DNA of 64,000 bases from Mesostigma viride (taxonomy: Eukaryota; Streptophyta; Mesostigmatophyceae; Mesostigmatales; Mesostigmataceae): the NCBI GenBank assembly GCA_009746045.1, contig RPFO01000076.1, positions 4,319,617 to 4,383,616 on the forward strand. The letters run 5' to 3'. The position numbers and the translations under genes are program-made. The notes below the pieces were generated by a model that did no database searches, was not told the DNA's origin, and worked only from the letters and a program-made list of their open reading frames with translations. Of this stretch, positions 34,950-45,964 are shown piece after piece (position 1 is the first letter of the stretch; the number at the start of each line of letters is the position of its first letter).

Positions 34950-35791
34950 AGGGCGGGCACGTGACCGTGTCGCAGCTGGATTTGGCGCGGGAGGCACTGG
35001 GCCAGATAGTGGCCATTGGACTGGGAGCAGCGCGACTGTTCAACCATCAGGTGGCAACTTCTGTGCTGGGCGCGGGAGTTGAGGTCCCGGACGTGATCAG
35101 GCAAGCGCAGGCGCGCGAGGTCGACAACCCCTGGTCGTCGGCAGAGGTGGTTTCCCAGACGTGCGAACACCTCGTGAACATTCTTTTGCAGGAGTCACGG
35201 GGCAACGCAGATCGGTGGGTGATAACCACACGACCATTTGGGATTTGGTCAACACTCGACACACCGCGGGCGGCGGAACCAGAAGCACACGATCCAGTGG
35301 TCGAGGTCATCACGGGTCGGGAGGTAACGCCAGAAGACTTCCATTACCAATTCGTTGATCAGCCAGAGGGGATCATCGAACGTTCATCTCAGCAGATAGA
35401 CGAAGGCGACGGTACCGTGGAAGGGTACGCTGCACGACGTCGTGCTGAGCTGCACGTCCCGCAAGAGCCCGAACACGACTACGGTGGTCGTGGGGCCTGC
35501 AACAACAAGCGGGGTGGTGGGACGCGGTGGGTGAAGAACCTTGAGTGGGATCGCCAGAGTGGGAGCGAGCCCCGGATCCCAGTGGAGAAATCTGCAGACG
35601 GGCGACCCGTTAGCAGAGTGCTAGGACCCTACGCCGACGGGGAGGACGCCGCTGGCAGCGACGAGGAGCGGCCAGAGACGCCCATCGCAGCCACTGCTCA
35701 AGAGCGGGAACTGGAGGCAGCGAACCAAGCAGGTGCTGAGTCAGTAGCTGGGACGGTGCCCACGGCATCCCCCAGCGACGCCAGCGCTTGA
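34950..35791 (+). pseudogene. Copia-3 ORF-A, 3' part
   Basis: Continues from 26491 with QGGHVTVSQLDLAREALGQI through CEHLVNILLQESRGNADRW to an acidic, Ala/Glu-rich tail ending PTASPSDASA. Together with the 5' part it gives 395 residues, the only uninterrupted ORF-A in the window apart from the insertion itself. Confidence 0.87.
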
Positions 35792-35844
35792 GTCAGTTCT
35801 TCCTTTTTCCTTCGCCTTTATTGTTGTGTCCCCACTTGTATATA

Positions 35845-37202
35845 ATGCCTCGTGGCAAACCGGGCGACGGCGACAAGGGCGAGGCGGAGGCACCGGCTGG
35901 GGAGAGCCAGGAGCCTAGGAAGGACAAGGAGGCGCTGGTGGGAGAGGCGATCCCAGCCAGCGACGGCGATGGGGGAAAGCGGCCAGGGAGCAAGAGGCGA
36001 CACGAAGACTCGGTGGAGGAGGCGCGCAAGGTGCGGGCGACAGGGCCATCTGATGCAATAACGGTGGCGAATGGGCAACCAGCCGTGGAGAAGCGTAAGA
36101 GGGACACCTCCGCTGACGGCAATGGTAAGAGGCTTCATGTGGATGTGCTCTCCCCTGTGCCTGCTGGACCAAGTGGTGCTGTTGCTGTGACACCCGCTGT
36201 GGTGGAGCCAGTGAAGGCGCTGCCAGGGTCGAGGCCTCACATGAGTGCTGTCACTGTTATGAATGGACAAAAGCCTCTTAACCCACCACTAGCACAGGAA
36301 GCCCTAGACAAGTGGCTAGAGGACATGGAGCTTGTTGTGTTCTCCGTGGACCCCACTGTCAACCTAGTGCAAGTGTTCCACACGTCCACGTGCAACAGGG
36401 ACTCGTCAGAGCGTGTCAGGGAGAAGGCTAGGACTGCTGTCAAGGATAAGCTAACCTGGGCACAGTTCCTGGATGGGTTGAGGGAGGAGTTCTCTGACAA
36501 GGTTCTCAACCTCACCAACTATTATAAGCATCAGTATGACACCTTTGAGATAGTGGGTCCTGTGGCAGAGGAATGGGCTAGGCTCAACCGTATCAGGACA
36601 AGGGGGCCAAGTATGGCTTCCTGGTCACAGATAGGGCCTTGGCAGACTATTTCCTGGACCGTATGGGTTTGAGTGTGGATGGGAGGAACGGTGCCCGCAT
36701 GTTTCTTAACCAGACTGATGGCTCCTTGCGTGCTCTGGAGCTTGTAATCCTCAGCATAAGGAAGCCAGATCCTGCCTGCAAGGCTATCCAGTCCCATGGC
36801 AGCAATGCCACCTCCGCTGTGCAGGGCCAAGGTGATGTCCCCGGGTACCCAGCCCGTGATGGGGCAAGGCCCAACAAGCGTAAGCGCTTCAGGCGCCAGA
36901 GGCAGGGGGCTCAGGGTGGCAAGGGTGCAGGTTCCCAAGGAGGGGTTGGGGGCCAGCAAGCTGGTGGTCAGCAGGGTAAGGGTGGCCAAGGGCAAGGCAA
37001 GGGCCAAGCTCAAGGCAACCAGGGCAAGCAGGGTGGGCAGTCTCAGGGAGGCCAGGGGAAGCCTGGCAAGGGTGGGGCTGGGTCTGGGAAGAAGGGTGGA
37101 GCATGCTTTGTGTGTGGCAAGGAAGGTCACTGGCGTCGTGAGTGTCCTGACAGGAAGGCCAAGCCTGCTGGGGCAGGGGCCAGTCTGGGCAGCAGTGACT
37201 AG
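35845..37202 (+). CDS. gag: Copia-3 gag with conserved internal -1 frame change
   Basis: Starts MPRGKPGDGDKGE (35845). Charged N-terminus with KKR-type basic clusters (GGKRPGSKRRHEDS), capsid-like middle, then at about 36600 the frame must change by -1 to read DRALADYFLDRMGL. The second part (to 37202) holds KRKRFRRQRQ, a long Gly/Gln/Lys repeat and the CCHC knuckle CFVCGKEGHWRREC. The frame change is at the same place in all three copies. It is either programmed recoding or a defect fixed in the source element. Confidence 0.88.
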
Positions 37203-37246
37203 CTACATCATCCCCTGTAAATAGTCAATCACCCCTTGGGGAAGGT

Positions 37247-40200
37247 GTGCTGGATGTACATAAGGACGGGGGTGTGCCCCTTGTGCAGCACCAAGGGTGT
37301 AAAGATGTTGTTCTTCCACTGGATTGCAATAACAATGCTGCAGCTGAATTCCCTATGCCTCATGCAGGTGGTGGGTCTCCAGCAGGTGCTGGCCTGGAGG
37401 GCCAAGGGACCTTGCTGGAAGGGCCTGGAGCGGTCCAGGGTGCAGGGCCTGACTTGGGGCGTCAGGACGGCCTGCAGGGAAGCCCTGGAACCTCAGGAGT
37501 GGATCATGTGTCCCCACACACGGTTCAGACGTCTCGCCAGGTCAGTACTGAGAGAGTGCTGAGCTATGCTGAGGCTGGCCATAGATTGCATCATATGTTT
37601 GGGCATTCTGGGCAGGCAGCAATGTTTGCTTGGAAGCTAGGTAGGGAGCCTTTGTGGGAGGCTTGCCAGGCTGCTGCTGAGAACTGTGGTTGCCAGGAGA
37701 ATGCTGTTCACCCACCTCAGTCCCATGCTAGGGAGCCTGCTAGGGAGCGTGGCGACATCCAGATGGATATCCAGCATATCAGGGGCTTGTATATATTGGT
37801 GGGGGTGGACAGGTTCAGCAGATACAGGCTGATAGACGTTCTGCCTGGTATGCAGGAGCACCACTTGTTGTTGGGTATGAAGGCCCTGATCCCAGGCTTT
37901 GGGGTGTGCAAGAGTGTGCAGGCAGACTTGCAGTTTGACTGTTTGCTCAAGCATCAGGACCAGCTGCCTTGTAAGCTGGTAGTAGTCCCCAGGGAGAGTC
38001 ATGGGCAGCAAGGGGCTGTAGAGAGATCCATACGTGAGTGAAGACAGTGGTGCTAGCAGCAGAGTCAGTGCCACTTGTGGCATCTGCCTTAGAGAGGGCA
38101 GCCTGGTGTAAGGGGATAGAGAGCAGCTGAACCACAGGGTTAACTATTACTTTGATGGTGTGGCTGTCTCTCCCCTGGCCCTGCAGTATAGCTTGTTACC
38201 TGAGAACGTGGTGCAGGCCAGTCTTAGGAAGGCAGATAGGTTATTTGCCCAGCTGAGACGTAAGGACAAGAACTGGAATGTGCTGAGGCCTCAGGTGGGG
38301 CTGAAGGTCAGGATGTGGAAGGAACCATCTATTCCAGGCAAGCGGGGGAAGTGGCAGGATGGGGTTGTCACTCGTGTGGAAGAAGCTAACAGATCTTGCC
38401 TGGTGGCTTTGGAAAAGGATCCAAGGCACGTGTACAGGTTGTCCTGGGCTCATGTCAAGGAGAGAAGGCCACATGCAATCTGGCCTGCAGACGGGCCAGG
38501 CCCTCCCAGCTGGGTTGAGGAGCCAGGCCAGAGCCAGGCAGCAGCAGCTAACAATCCTCTGGTGGTGGATGATGGTCTGTCCCTGCTGGAAGATGACGAG
38601 CAGGAGGAGGCTGCTGAAGCAACTGTCACAAGGCCAGAGGGGACGGGGCAGCCACCTAAGGCCCGGGGGCCTCTCATGGCGGACGTCATCCGAGCACTCA
38701 TGCGCAGCAAACATGATCCCAAGGTATCCAAGCTCACGGGGTGGGGGTCGTGCTGGGCAGCTACAATGGAGGTAGATACCAACTCACAGGTGTCTGTCAT
38801 CAGGGAAGAGGATGCTGTAGGCTTACAGATGTCCCATCCCAGTTGCCTTGCTGTGTCTGATTTCTCAGGAAAGGTGTCCATGAAGATCCTTGGGGAAGTG
38901 AGTGTGCCTATCTTAGGGGTGCCCACCACGTTCTGTGTGGTAGAGGGCTATCAGGGGCCTGCCATTCTGGGTCAAAACTTCTTGTGCATGCCAGGGGTTA
39001 CTTTGACCTCTGATGAGTTGGCACTAGAAGGCAGGGGCAGCCTCCCCCTTGAAAGATATCACTATTCCCAGGGTCTTGCAGTGGCGGTGAAGGCTGTTAG
39101 AGTCAGCCAGCTGAGGGTCCTCAAGGTCAGGAGCCCATAGCTGAGGACCTGTTGATAATCCCAACCACCTTTGATCCACGGCAGTTAGGGGTAAACAGGT
39201 ACCAGATAGCTGCTCACAGTCCTATTCCCTGGCGCCAGCTAGTCGAGATGATGCAAAGCCCCAAGATGGCTAAGGCATGGACTCTTGGCTTTGTTGCTTC
39301 TGGGCATGAGTGGATAGTTTCCAACTGTGCAGAACCTGTGGATGAGCTGCCAGAAGTTGACCAGCTGCTCAGATTGATGTTTGTCCTCAAGCTCAAGGAG
39401 GTAGATGGTGTCCAGGTGCCACATGTCAGACCAGTTGTAACCGAGTATCATGGCACTGGCCAGTTGTTAGATGAGGAGCTCTATACTCCAGGGATGCTGC
39501 ATGACACGTGGAGGATTCTGCTGTGTATATTTCTGTCTTTTCTGGTTAAGGGTGTGCCCTATAGCTCTGTGCTGATTGATTTCAAGAGGGCTTTTCTCAA
39601 GGGTGACCAGGATCAGGCTAGACAGACTTGGAGAGATATCCCTCCTTTCTTTGTGACTGTACCTGCTGTATGGAGAGCAGAGGTAACTGAGAATTCTGAA
39701 AGGGTTGGAAGGTCTCAGGTCCAGTCCTATCATCTGGAGGAAGAGCCTAGAGAAATTCTTGAAGAATACTTGTGGGTTTTCTGTGTCTCCAGTGGATCCT
39801 TGTTTGTTCCAAGGGTCACACAATGGCCTTCCTGTCTTTGCCTCACTGCATGGTGATGACCTGCATCTCATAGGTCCACCAGACTGGGTTGAGGCTGTTT
39901 TGGCCAAGATCCAGAAGCGGTTTGAGCTGGGTAAGATACAGCACATGGTGGAGAATGAGCCTATGGTCTTCTGTGGCATGCAGGCTACGTTGTTCCAAGC
40001 CAAGGGCTCGTGGTTCATCAGGATTAATGAATTAATTAAACTCGTGCTCCCGTTGGGGAGTCACGGAGCACCGAAGTGCTTTTAATCCCTGTGTGTGCAC
40101 TACAGGAGAAAGGGCAGAGACCCCCAGTCTCCTTCATGCCGAAGGCATGCCACAGCTGCAATCGGGCGCGGCTAGAAATCATCAGGATGGAGGGTGGTAA

Positions 40201-40921
40201 GAACTACCCACAGCAGATTGTAGATGCATTGCAGGAGCCCATCACGCAGGCTAGGTGTGCTACCATCAGGGGCATGCTGGCATGGCTTGCAAGTATATGT
40301 GCCCCTGACTTGCTGGTTTTGAGTCGACTTACTGATTCCCAGCTGGTTGAAGTGGGTGCTGAGAGTGTGGTGCAGGCTGTCATGATGTCTCCCCCTCTTA
40401 TACTGGGTCCTGTGGATTTGTACAAGCCCCTTGACATGGTTCTCTATGTGGACAGTTCTATGGATAATAGGAAGGTCACAGAGGTCAGGGGCAGGGCAGC
40501 AGCAGTAGTTACCCTGGAGCAAGATCACACCTCACTTGTCACCTGGTACAGTCGGTTGCAGAACAGGGTTACACCCAGCAGTGATATTGCTGAGTGCAGG
40601 GCAATCTGTGAAGGGCTGCATACTGCTCTTTACTTGAGGGAGCTCTTCTACCAGCTATGTCAAGTGGCTTCCTGTAGGTTGCAGCTGCACACACTGGTGA
40701 GGACTGATAGCATGGGCATGGTGCAATTTGTGCACAGGCAGCTGGCCAGGAGCAGGGACCTTGACTACTTGTTGCTCAAGGAGATGTCCTACCTAGCTCA
40801 CATTGAACATGTGCCTGGTGGGGACAACCCTGCAGATGCCCTCACCAAGCTGGAGGAGAAGGCGGAGAGGCAGTACCCCCTGCTCCGTGGGCTCATGGAC
40901 CCCTTACACGGGCGGCCATAG
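37247..40921 (+). pseudogene. pol: Copia-3 pol, degenerate and interrupted by a SINE
   Basis: Same domain order as Copia-2. DTN codons at 38775-38783; RT with KRAFLKGDQDQ and HGDDLHLIG (GGTGATGAC 39852-39860); RNase H with YVDSSMD, IAECRAI and RTDSMGM. One-base deletions near 38038, 38128 and 39100 and an 11-bp deletion near 39685 break the frame, and the 154-bp SINE at 40025 separates RT from the rest. Segment GFSVSPVDPCLFQGS is intact here and supports the RT assignment to Copia. Confidence 0.92.
40025..40178 (-). mobile_element. SINE-like insertion in Copia-3 pol, 10-bp TSD
   Basis: 154 bp absent from Copia-2, flanked by TCATCAGGAT (40015-40024 and 40179-40188). On the minus strand it begins TTTCTAGCCGCGCCCG and ends in a TTAATTAATT-type tail, the layout of a SINE with a simple-repeat 3' end. 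The part next to the tail (ACTCGTGCTCCCGTTGGGGA on the plus strand) recurs beside TTAA runs at 48.7-49.15 kb. Confidence 0.82.
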
Positions 40922-41923
40922 AGACCAGGCCTTGCTTCAGCTTGGGTGCCCCCAGTGGGCTGCTTGACCAAAGTACCAAGTGGTGACTGGTGCTTACTGG
41001 TTGACAGCCGGTCCTTCAGGGTTAGGTACACCCTCCTGGACAGGAGTTGGTGTGGAATGTCACTCCTACCAGCTGAGAATCATGCCTGGCCCTCCCCGTG
41101 GGGTTCAGAAGAGTCGCCAGCTAGGACTTAAGTCGACGCCTTTGGCCTCAAACAGTTAGGCCATGCAAGGGCAACCCGAATGCTGGTTCTTACAGGTTGC
41201 TGTATATATGTTTTCTAGTGCTTGTTTCCAACCTGTTGCTAATAAAGAACCTGGTTGTGTGACCATGTGGAACATGGTTGCCAGGGAGCCACATTCTGGG
41301 TTATATAATAAAACATAATCATGTCTCTCTCATCATGTTGTTTTCATGGCTGTAATGTATCTCTTGTGTGAAGTTCCAGGTCACCTATAAACCTGGAGAT
41401 TGGGGTGGGGTTCAATTCCCCAGCAGAGCCACAGCCTGGCATGAGTGATTCCTGGGCTTAACACCCAGTGAAGACATGGGCTCCCCAATAAGGCAGTATT
41501 TGCATGGGTACACCTGAGTCTCTTTGAGCATAACAGGGAAAGGCTGGCCAAGGCAGGCGCCATAAGAACGGGCGCCTGTGATAACTGTGAAAGATCAGGA
41601 ACTCACAATAATACGTTCTTGGCATCCTTTAATCCCAGCCATTGGACTAGGTAATGTGCCTTGATCGCAAATCACCAAGTTCCCAAGGAAAGGTTGGGAG
41701 CTGACCAAGGGGTCAGGGGATAACCTGGGGTGACCTCTGATTCACTGGCCAGTACACCTAGCCTGGTCCAAGGGCGTATATGTTGTTACCCAAAAGGAGG
41801 CAGGACCCTGGGCCCTATCAGGTCTGATCAACCCCAAGGGACCAAGCGGTCTGTGGCTGAGTGGGCACAAGCAAGGTTAGGCTTGTTTCAAGCTGGTCCA
41901 GCTCCAAAAGAAGAAAGGGTTGG
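40922..41923 (+). other. Copia-3 3' untranslated region and polypurine tract
   Basis: Non-coding; equivalent to 27140-28144. Ends in the purine-rich AAAAGAAGAAAGGGTTGG directly before the LTR. Contains the TGTGA/TCACA stem-loop near 41587-41608. Confidence 0.75.
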
Positions 41924-42568
41924 AGTTAGCATTTTGGGCAACCAATATGCTAAGTGGATACAGTTTGGAAAGACCTTTCCAACGCCGTGCTGACCGCCTG
42001 AAACAGACAAGGGACAAGAGAGATATCAAGTCCCGAAGTCCTAGCCATCCGTGGCCGACTAGGGTGCAGTCCTCTGGTATAGTGGACAGGACACGTGGCA
42101 GGCCGTGCCTGCACAGGCTTAACCTGTCTATCACGTGACTGTGGTCCACGTAGACCAGGAGGAGCAGCAGCCTGTGACTAGTAGGGTACTGGAGCTGGCA
42201 CAGGGCTGCAAGGATACTAGACCTTGCAGGCTTGTGACAGGTCCTGTACTTCCTAGGTTGCAGAGTCTAGGCAAATCCAGTACGTCCTGGCTCTGCACTG
42301 ATGCCAGTGGACGTTGTGGATTTGCTTGCACGCCTGCACGTGCCTCGTCATGCCGATGGGAACGAGGAACAACGCAAAGGATATAGCTTGGTCATGGGGG
42401 ATGACCGGCTATCTCGGAAAGCACGAACCGTGGGTGCCACCTTGGTCGTGGAAGTGCCCACCGTGGTCGTGGCCTGGTGAACAGATTTAAGGTTGCTGCC
42501 TTGTAACATTGGCCAAGTCGTGCTGTGAAATACCAAGAGCTCACATACGTTGGGAGCTCTTTCTAACT
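41924..42568 (+). repeat. Copia-3 3' LTR
   Basis: 645 bp; pairs with 25468-26119. Confidence 0.94.
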
Positions 42569-42573
42569 CGTGG

Positions 42574-42835
42574 GTGGCTTGGAGCATTCACGAGTGGTGT
42601 GCATCCCCTCAGGCAATGGCATGTGTTCCCTAACAAACCTATCTGCATCTGTAATGTTATCAAACCCTTTCCACTTAGCACTAGAGCCTTGGGACAATAT
42701 CTTATCTTTAATGTGCTCTTCACAAGTCTTCCAACTGTAGAATATAGCTGGTCTACCCTCATCCCCGTCATGAGCTACTGCATAGTAAGGAAATCCAGAC
42801 TGTCCACCCTTATTTATTCTGTTGCGTCTAGGCAT
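42574..42835 (-). pseudogene. Gypsy-B ORF1, 5' part: RNase H1 N-terminal (viroplasmin-like) domain
   Basis: Start MPRRNRINKGGQ (42835). Pattern FPYYAVAHDG ... FYSWKTCEEHI ... KWKGFDNITDADRFVREHM fits the RNase H1 N-terminal/viroplasmin fold (YYAV, W with C/S, KGF followed by a helix). Joined to 25388-25467 it encodes 113 residues. Same place and tail as Gypsy-A ORF1. Confidence 0.85.
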
Positions 42836-43584
42836 GTTACATAATAAGCTGGCAGAAGCTTGCAAGCAGGAGAAAAAGGGGAATCCCAGGCTACCTCTAA
42901 ATGCAGTGACCTTTACCAAAACAAACGAGGAAAGGGCACGGAGTCTAGCACAGCACACACCCCAGCCTTCCGCGGCAGAGGGCTATACAATAAGCACACG
43001 GAGGTAAACACCGTCAACACAGTCGGCAACAGCCAGACGGTATCCACCCCCACGACAGGTCAAACAACGATGGCCGTCTCCGCGACGTCCATAGGCACCA
43101 ACGACATTCACAACCTATAGAGGTACACCGTATAACAAGAACCCCCTACGCGTGCGGACCCGGAGAGAAAGCGAGCACGCCAGCTAGCCTTCCACAGGCA
43201 TAGCTTGCAAAGAAAGAATCCTAACTAGGGGACGTACCATCTTCGATGACGTTAATCCCTCCTGAGCTGGCCGCCACCCGGTGTCGTTGAAGGCAAGCCC
43301 TGGCCGCCACTAGGTGTCGTTGAAAACAGGAGAGCTGAACGCTATCGTTGACAGCACCTCACCACAGGACTATTGCTAGCCCCGCCGAGTATCCCAGACT
43401 GGCCGCTTGCTGCCTAGGTCGTCGTTGAATCCCTTTACGGGCTGGCCGCCGACCTGTCAGCAGTCGTTGAATTCCGGAACCTCTACCTACGTCAAGCTCC
43501 GCCTTGGTATCCTATAATTGGCTCACTAAAACCCTCTCCGCGAGAGTTAGCTAACCTTTCCAGCACATTTCCTCCGATAACCAG
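42836..43584 (-). other. Gypsy-B 5' leader with degenerate tandem repeats and primer binding site
   Basis: Between 43261 and 43470 four or five degenerate units of CTGGCCGCC...GTCGTTGAA recur about every 40-60 bp. The last bases (43568-43584), read on the minus strand, are C then TGGTTATCGGAGGAA, the likely tRNA primer site. No gene seen. Confidence 0.65.
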
Positions 43585-44167
43585 TGTTACGTCCCAGCCC
43601 AGACACACCTAGCCTGAGCTACGTAGCGAAAGACCCTCCTTGCCGGAATTAGGAATAATTCAAGGTAGCATAATGTAGGTTGCGCTTCACGACGTGAGTC
43701 GTGAGATATCTGGCATCACGGCTTGATACCAAGCTATTTTGTACACACTTATAATGGCTAGCAAGACCAATTACAAATGGATAATTGCCCCGGGCTCAAT
43801 GTGTAGGCGTATTCGCACTTATCATTCATCAAACCAAGAGGACGAGACTCTCGTCCTCGGACTAATTTAACCTAGGTGGGTTGCGGCGCAGATACACACC
43901 AAATCCTACTGGACAATCCAAGTCACTCATTCCGCGTAGGATCTGGGCCGACATCGACCCCCAACTACAGGATCCACGCCTAGAACTATAGACAGACCCA
44001 GAACTGGCGCGGCGCCACGGCACCGGCCCCTAAAAGGTCAACCTAGGACCAAAATAACTAGTCCGATTCACACAATAGTCAATATTCACAAAACCCAGTA
44101 CAACGGCCACAAGACCTTAGTAATTTATTCCATTGTTACGTCCGACTAAAAGGGCCGGGACGTAACA
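43585..44167 (-). repeat. Gypsy-B 5' LTR
   Basis: 583 bp, TGTTACGTCCCAGC to GACGTAACA. Shares termini and the AGCGAAAGAC motif with the Gypsy-A LTR but is otherwise diverged. The 5 bp outside are CGGGG; the partner TSD lies outside the window. Confidence 0.85.
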
Positions 44168-44168
44168 C

Positions 44169-44462
44169 GGGGTTCCCCCAGATTGTGGTGCTCTTTGGTC
44201 GAGGGAACCGGGCAACATATACGACAAGAATGCCATCAACGTTTATGTGCTGAGTGTCCACGTCGGTCTCCTCTCGGCCCGGGATGCTCGTGTGTTGTCG
44301 CCGTTGCTAGATGCCGGGTGTATTACTATGGAACTCACCGAGACCACGAGCTCAATTCCATATCGTGAGCAGACTCTGCGGGCATCTTTTACCATTACCA
44401 GTGGGACCCCGCATGAGATAGCCAGGCAGCTTCGTGCACTTACAAACTTCAGCATTTGCTAA
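44169..44462 (+). pseudogene. HIRAN-domain protein, C-terminal fragment
   Basis: Open from the Gypsy-B LTR edge to TAA at 44460-44462. SREPGNIYDKNAINVYVLS, VGLLSARDARVLSPLLDAG and a following beta-strand segment match the HIRAN core (REPxNxYDxNAI...G.L....A..L.PLLD). HIRAN domains bind DNA ends in Rad5/HLTF-type helicases and also occur alone. The N-terminus of the domain is missing, apparently removed by the Gypsy-B insertion. Whether this was a host gene or part of another element is unknown. Confidence 0.8.
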
Positions 44463-44532
44463 GTCATTTGCTAGGATAGTGCATCAGCTCTAGCTAGAGA
44501 TATTGTTAATCAACAAGCAAAGCGGCTTACGT

Positions 44533-45586
44533 AGTTAAGTAATGCAATACGCATTACTTTTGCATACTTGCAAGTATGCAAAAGTAATGCGTATTGCATT
44601 ACTTAACTAAAATTGGGCCGCGTGGGGAAATCCGGCGTTCCGCACACACCGCTCGTTACCGAGGTGACTCGATTAATTACGACTCGGCTATTCCCAGCCT
44701 CGCGCCGTAATTCCTATTTCGACTTGGCCTACCCGGCCTCCGCCAAACATAGAAATCCACAAATATTTCGACTCGGCCTCCCAGGCCTACCCGCCGCAAA
44801 TATTTCCGTGCCTCCGAGAGGATTCGAACCCGGTACCCCAGGAGCGAACGCCAATCTTAGTTAAGTAATGCAATACGCATTACTTTTGCATACTTGCAAG
44901 TATGCAAAAGTAATGCGTATTGCATTACTTAACTAAAATTGGGCCGCGTGGGGAAATCCGGCGTTCCGCACACACCGCTCGTTACCGAGGTGACTCGATT
45001 AATTACGACTCGGCTATTCCCAGCCTCGCGCCGTAATTCCTATTTCGACTTGGCCTACCCGGCCTCCGCCAAACATAGAAATCCACAAATATTTCGACTC
45101 GGCCTCCCAGGCCTACCCGCCGCAAATATTTCCGTGCCTCCGAGAGGATTCGAACCCGGTACCCCAGGAGCGAACGCCAATCTTAGTTAAGTAATGCAAT
45201 ACGCATTACTTTTGCATACTTGCAAGTATGCAAAAGTAATGCGTATTGCATTACTTAACTAAAATTGGGCCGCGTGGGGAAATCCGGCGTTCCGCACACA
45301 CCGCTCGTTACCGAGGTGACTCGATTAATTACGACTCGGCTATTCCCAGCCTCGCGCCGTAATTCCTATTTCGACTTGGCCTACCCGGCCTCCGCCAAAC
45401 ATAGAAATCCACAAATATTTCGACTCGGCCTCCCAGGCCTACCCGCCGCAAATATTTCCGTGCCTCCGAGAGGATTCGAACCCGGTACCCCAGGAGCGAA
45501 CGCCAATCTTAGTTAAGTAATGCAATACGCATTACTTTTGCATACTTGCAAGTATGCAAAAGTAATGCGTATTGCATTACTTAACT
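44533..45586. repeat. Tandem 326-bp units of element P with palindromes
   Basis: Perfect 76-bp palindromes at 44533-44608, 44859-44934, 45185-45260 and 45511-45586, centred on TTGCAA. Bodies 44609-44858, 44935-45184 and 45261-45510 are identical by eye. Each body ends with GGATTCGAACCCGG..GCCAATCTT, the antisense of a T-arm-like sequence. Confidence 0.95.
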
Positions 45587-45964
45587 AAGATTGGCGTTCG
45601 CTCCTGGGGTACCGGGTTCGAATCCTCTCGGAGGCACGGAAATATTTGCGGCGGGTAGGCCTGGGAGGCCGAGTCGAAATATTTGTGGATTTCTATGTTT
45701 GGCGGAGGCCGGGTAGGCCAAGTCGAAATAGGAATTACGGCGCGAGGCTGGGAATAGCCGAGTCGTAATTAATCGAGTCACCTCGGTAACGAGCGGTGTG
45801 TGCGGAACGCCGGATTTCCCCACGCGGCCCAATTTTAGTTAAGTAATGCAATACGCATTACTTTTGCATACTTGCAAGTATGCAAAAGTAATGCGTATTG
45901 CATTACTTATAGTTAAGTAATGCAATACGCATTACTTTTGCATACTTGCAAGTATGCAAAAGTA
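45587..45964. repeat. Inverted body and broken palindromes of element P
   Basis: Body 45587-45836 is the exact reverse complement of the three preceding bodies. Palindrome 45837-45909 lacks its last 3 bases; after one T another copy (45911-45964) stops after 54 bases, where the 45965-47886 block begins. Confidence 0.92.

Larger units (their letters stand above)
25468..42568 (+). mobile_element. Copia-3, plus-strand Copia element carrying nested Copia-2 and a SINE, TSD CGTGG
   Basis: LTRs at 25468-26119 and 41924-42568, with CGTGG outside both (25463-25467, 42569-42573). Sense order: LTR, ORF-A, gag, pol, a 1-kb 3' untranslated region, LTR. Copia-2 sits in ORF-A and a SINE in pol. The LTRs differ by several small indels and substitutions, and pol has several one-base deletions, so it is older than Copia-2. 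Confidence 0.96.

Noticed and set aside
36240-36250. A canonical slippery heptamer for the gag frame change
   Set aside because: No X XXY YYZ sequence in the correct phase was found near 36590-36640; AAGGGGGCC is only a loose candidate.
44533-45586. CRISPR-like array (regular repeats and spacers)
   Set aside because: The spacers are identical to each other, the period is 326 bp, the repeat is a 76-bp palindrome and the context is eukaryotic.
45590-45640. A complete tRNA gene in element P or Q
   Set aside because: Only the T-arm/B-box-like part is recognisable. I found no acceptor 5' strand, D-arm or A box at proper spacing, and in P the T-stem does not pair well.
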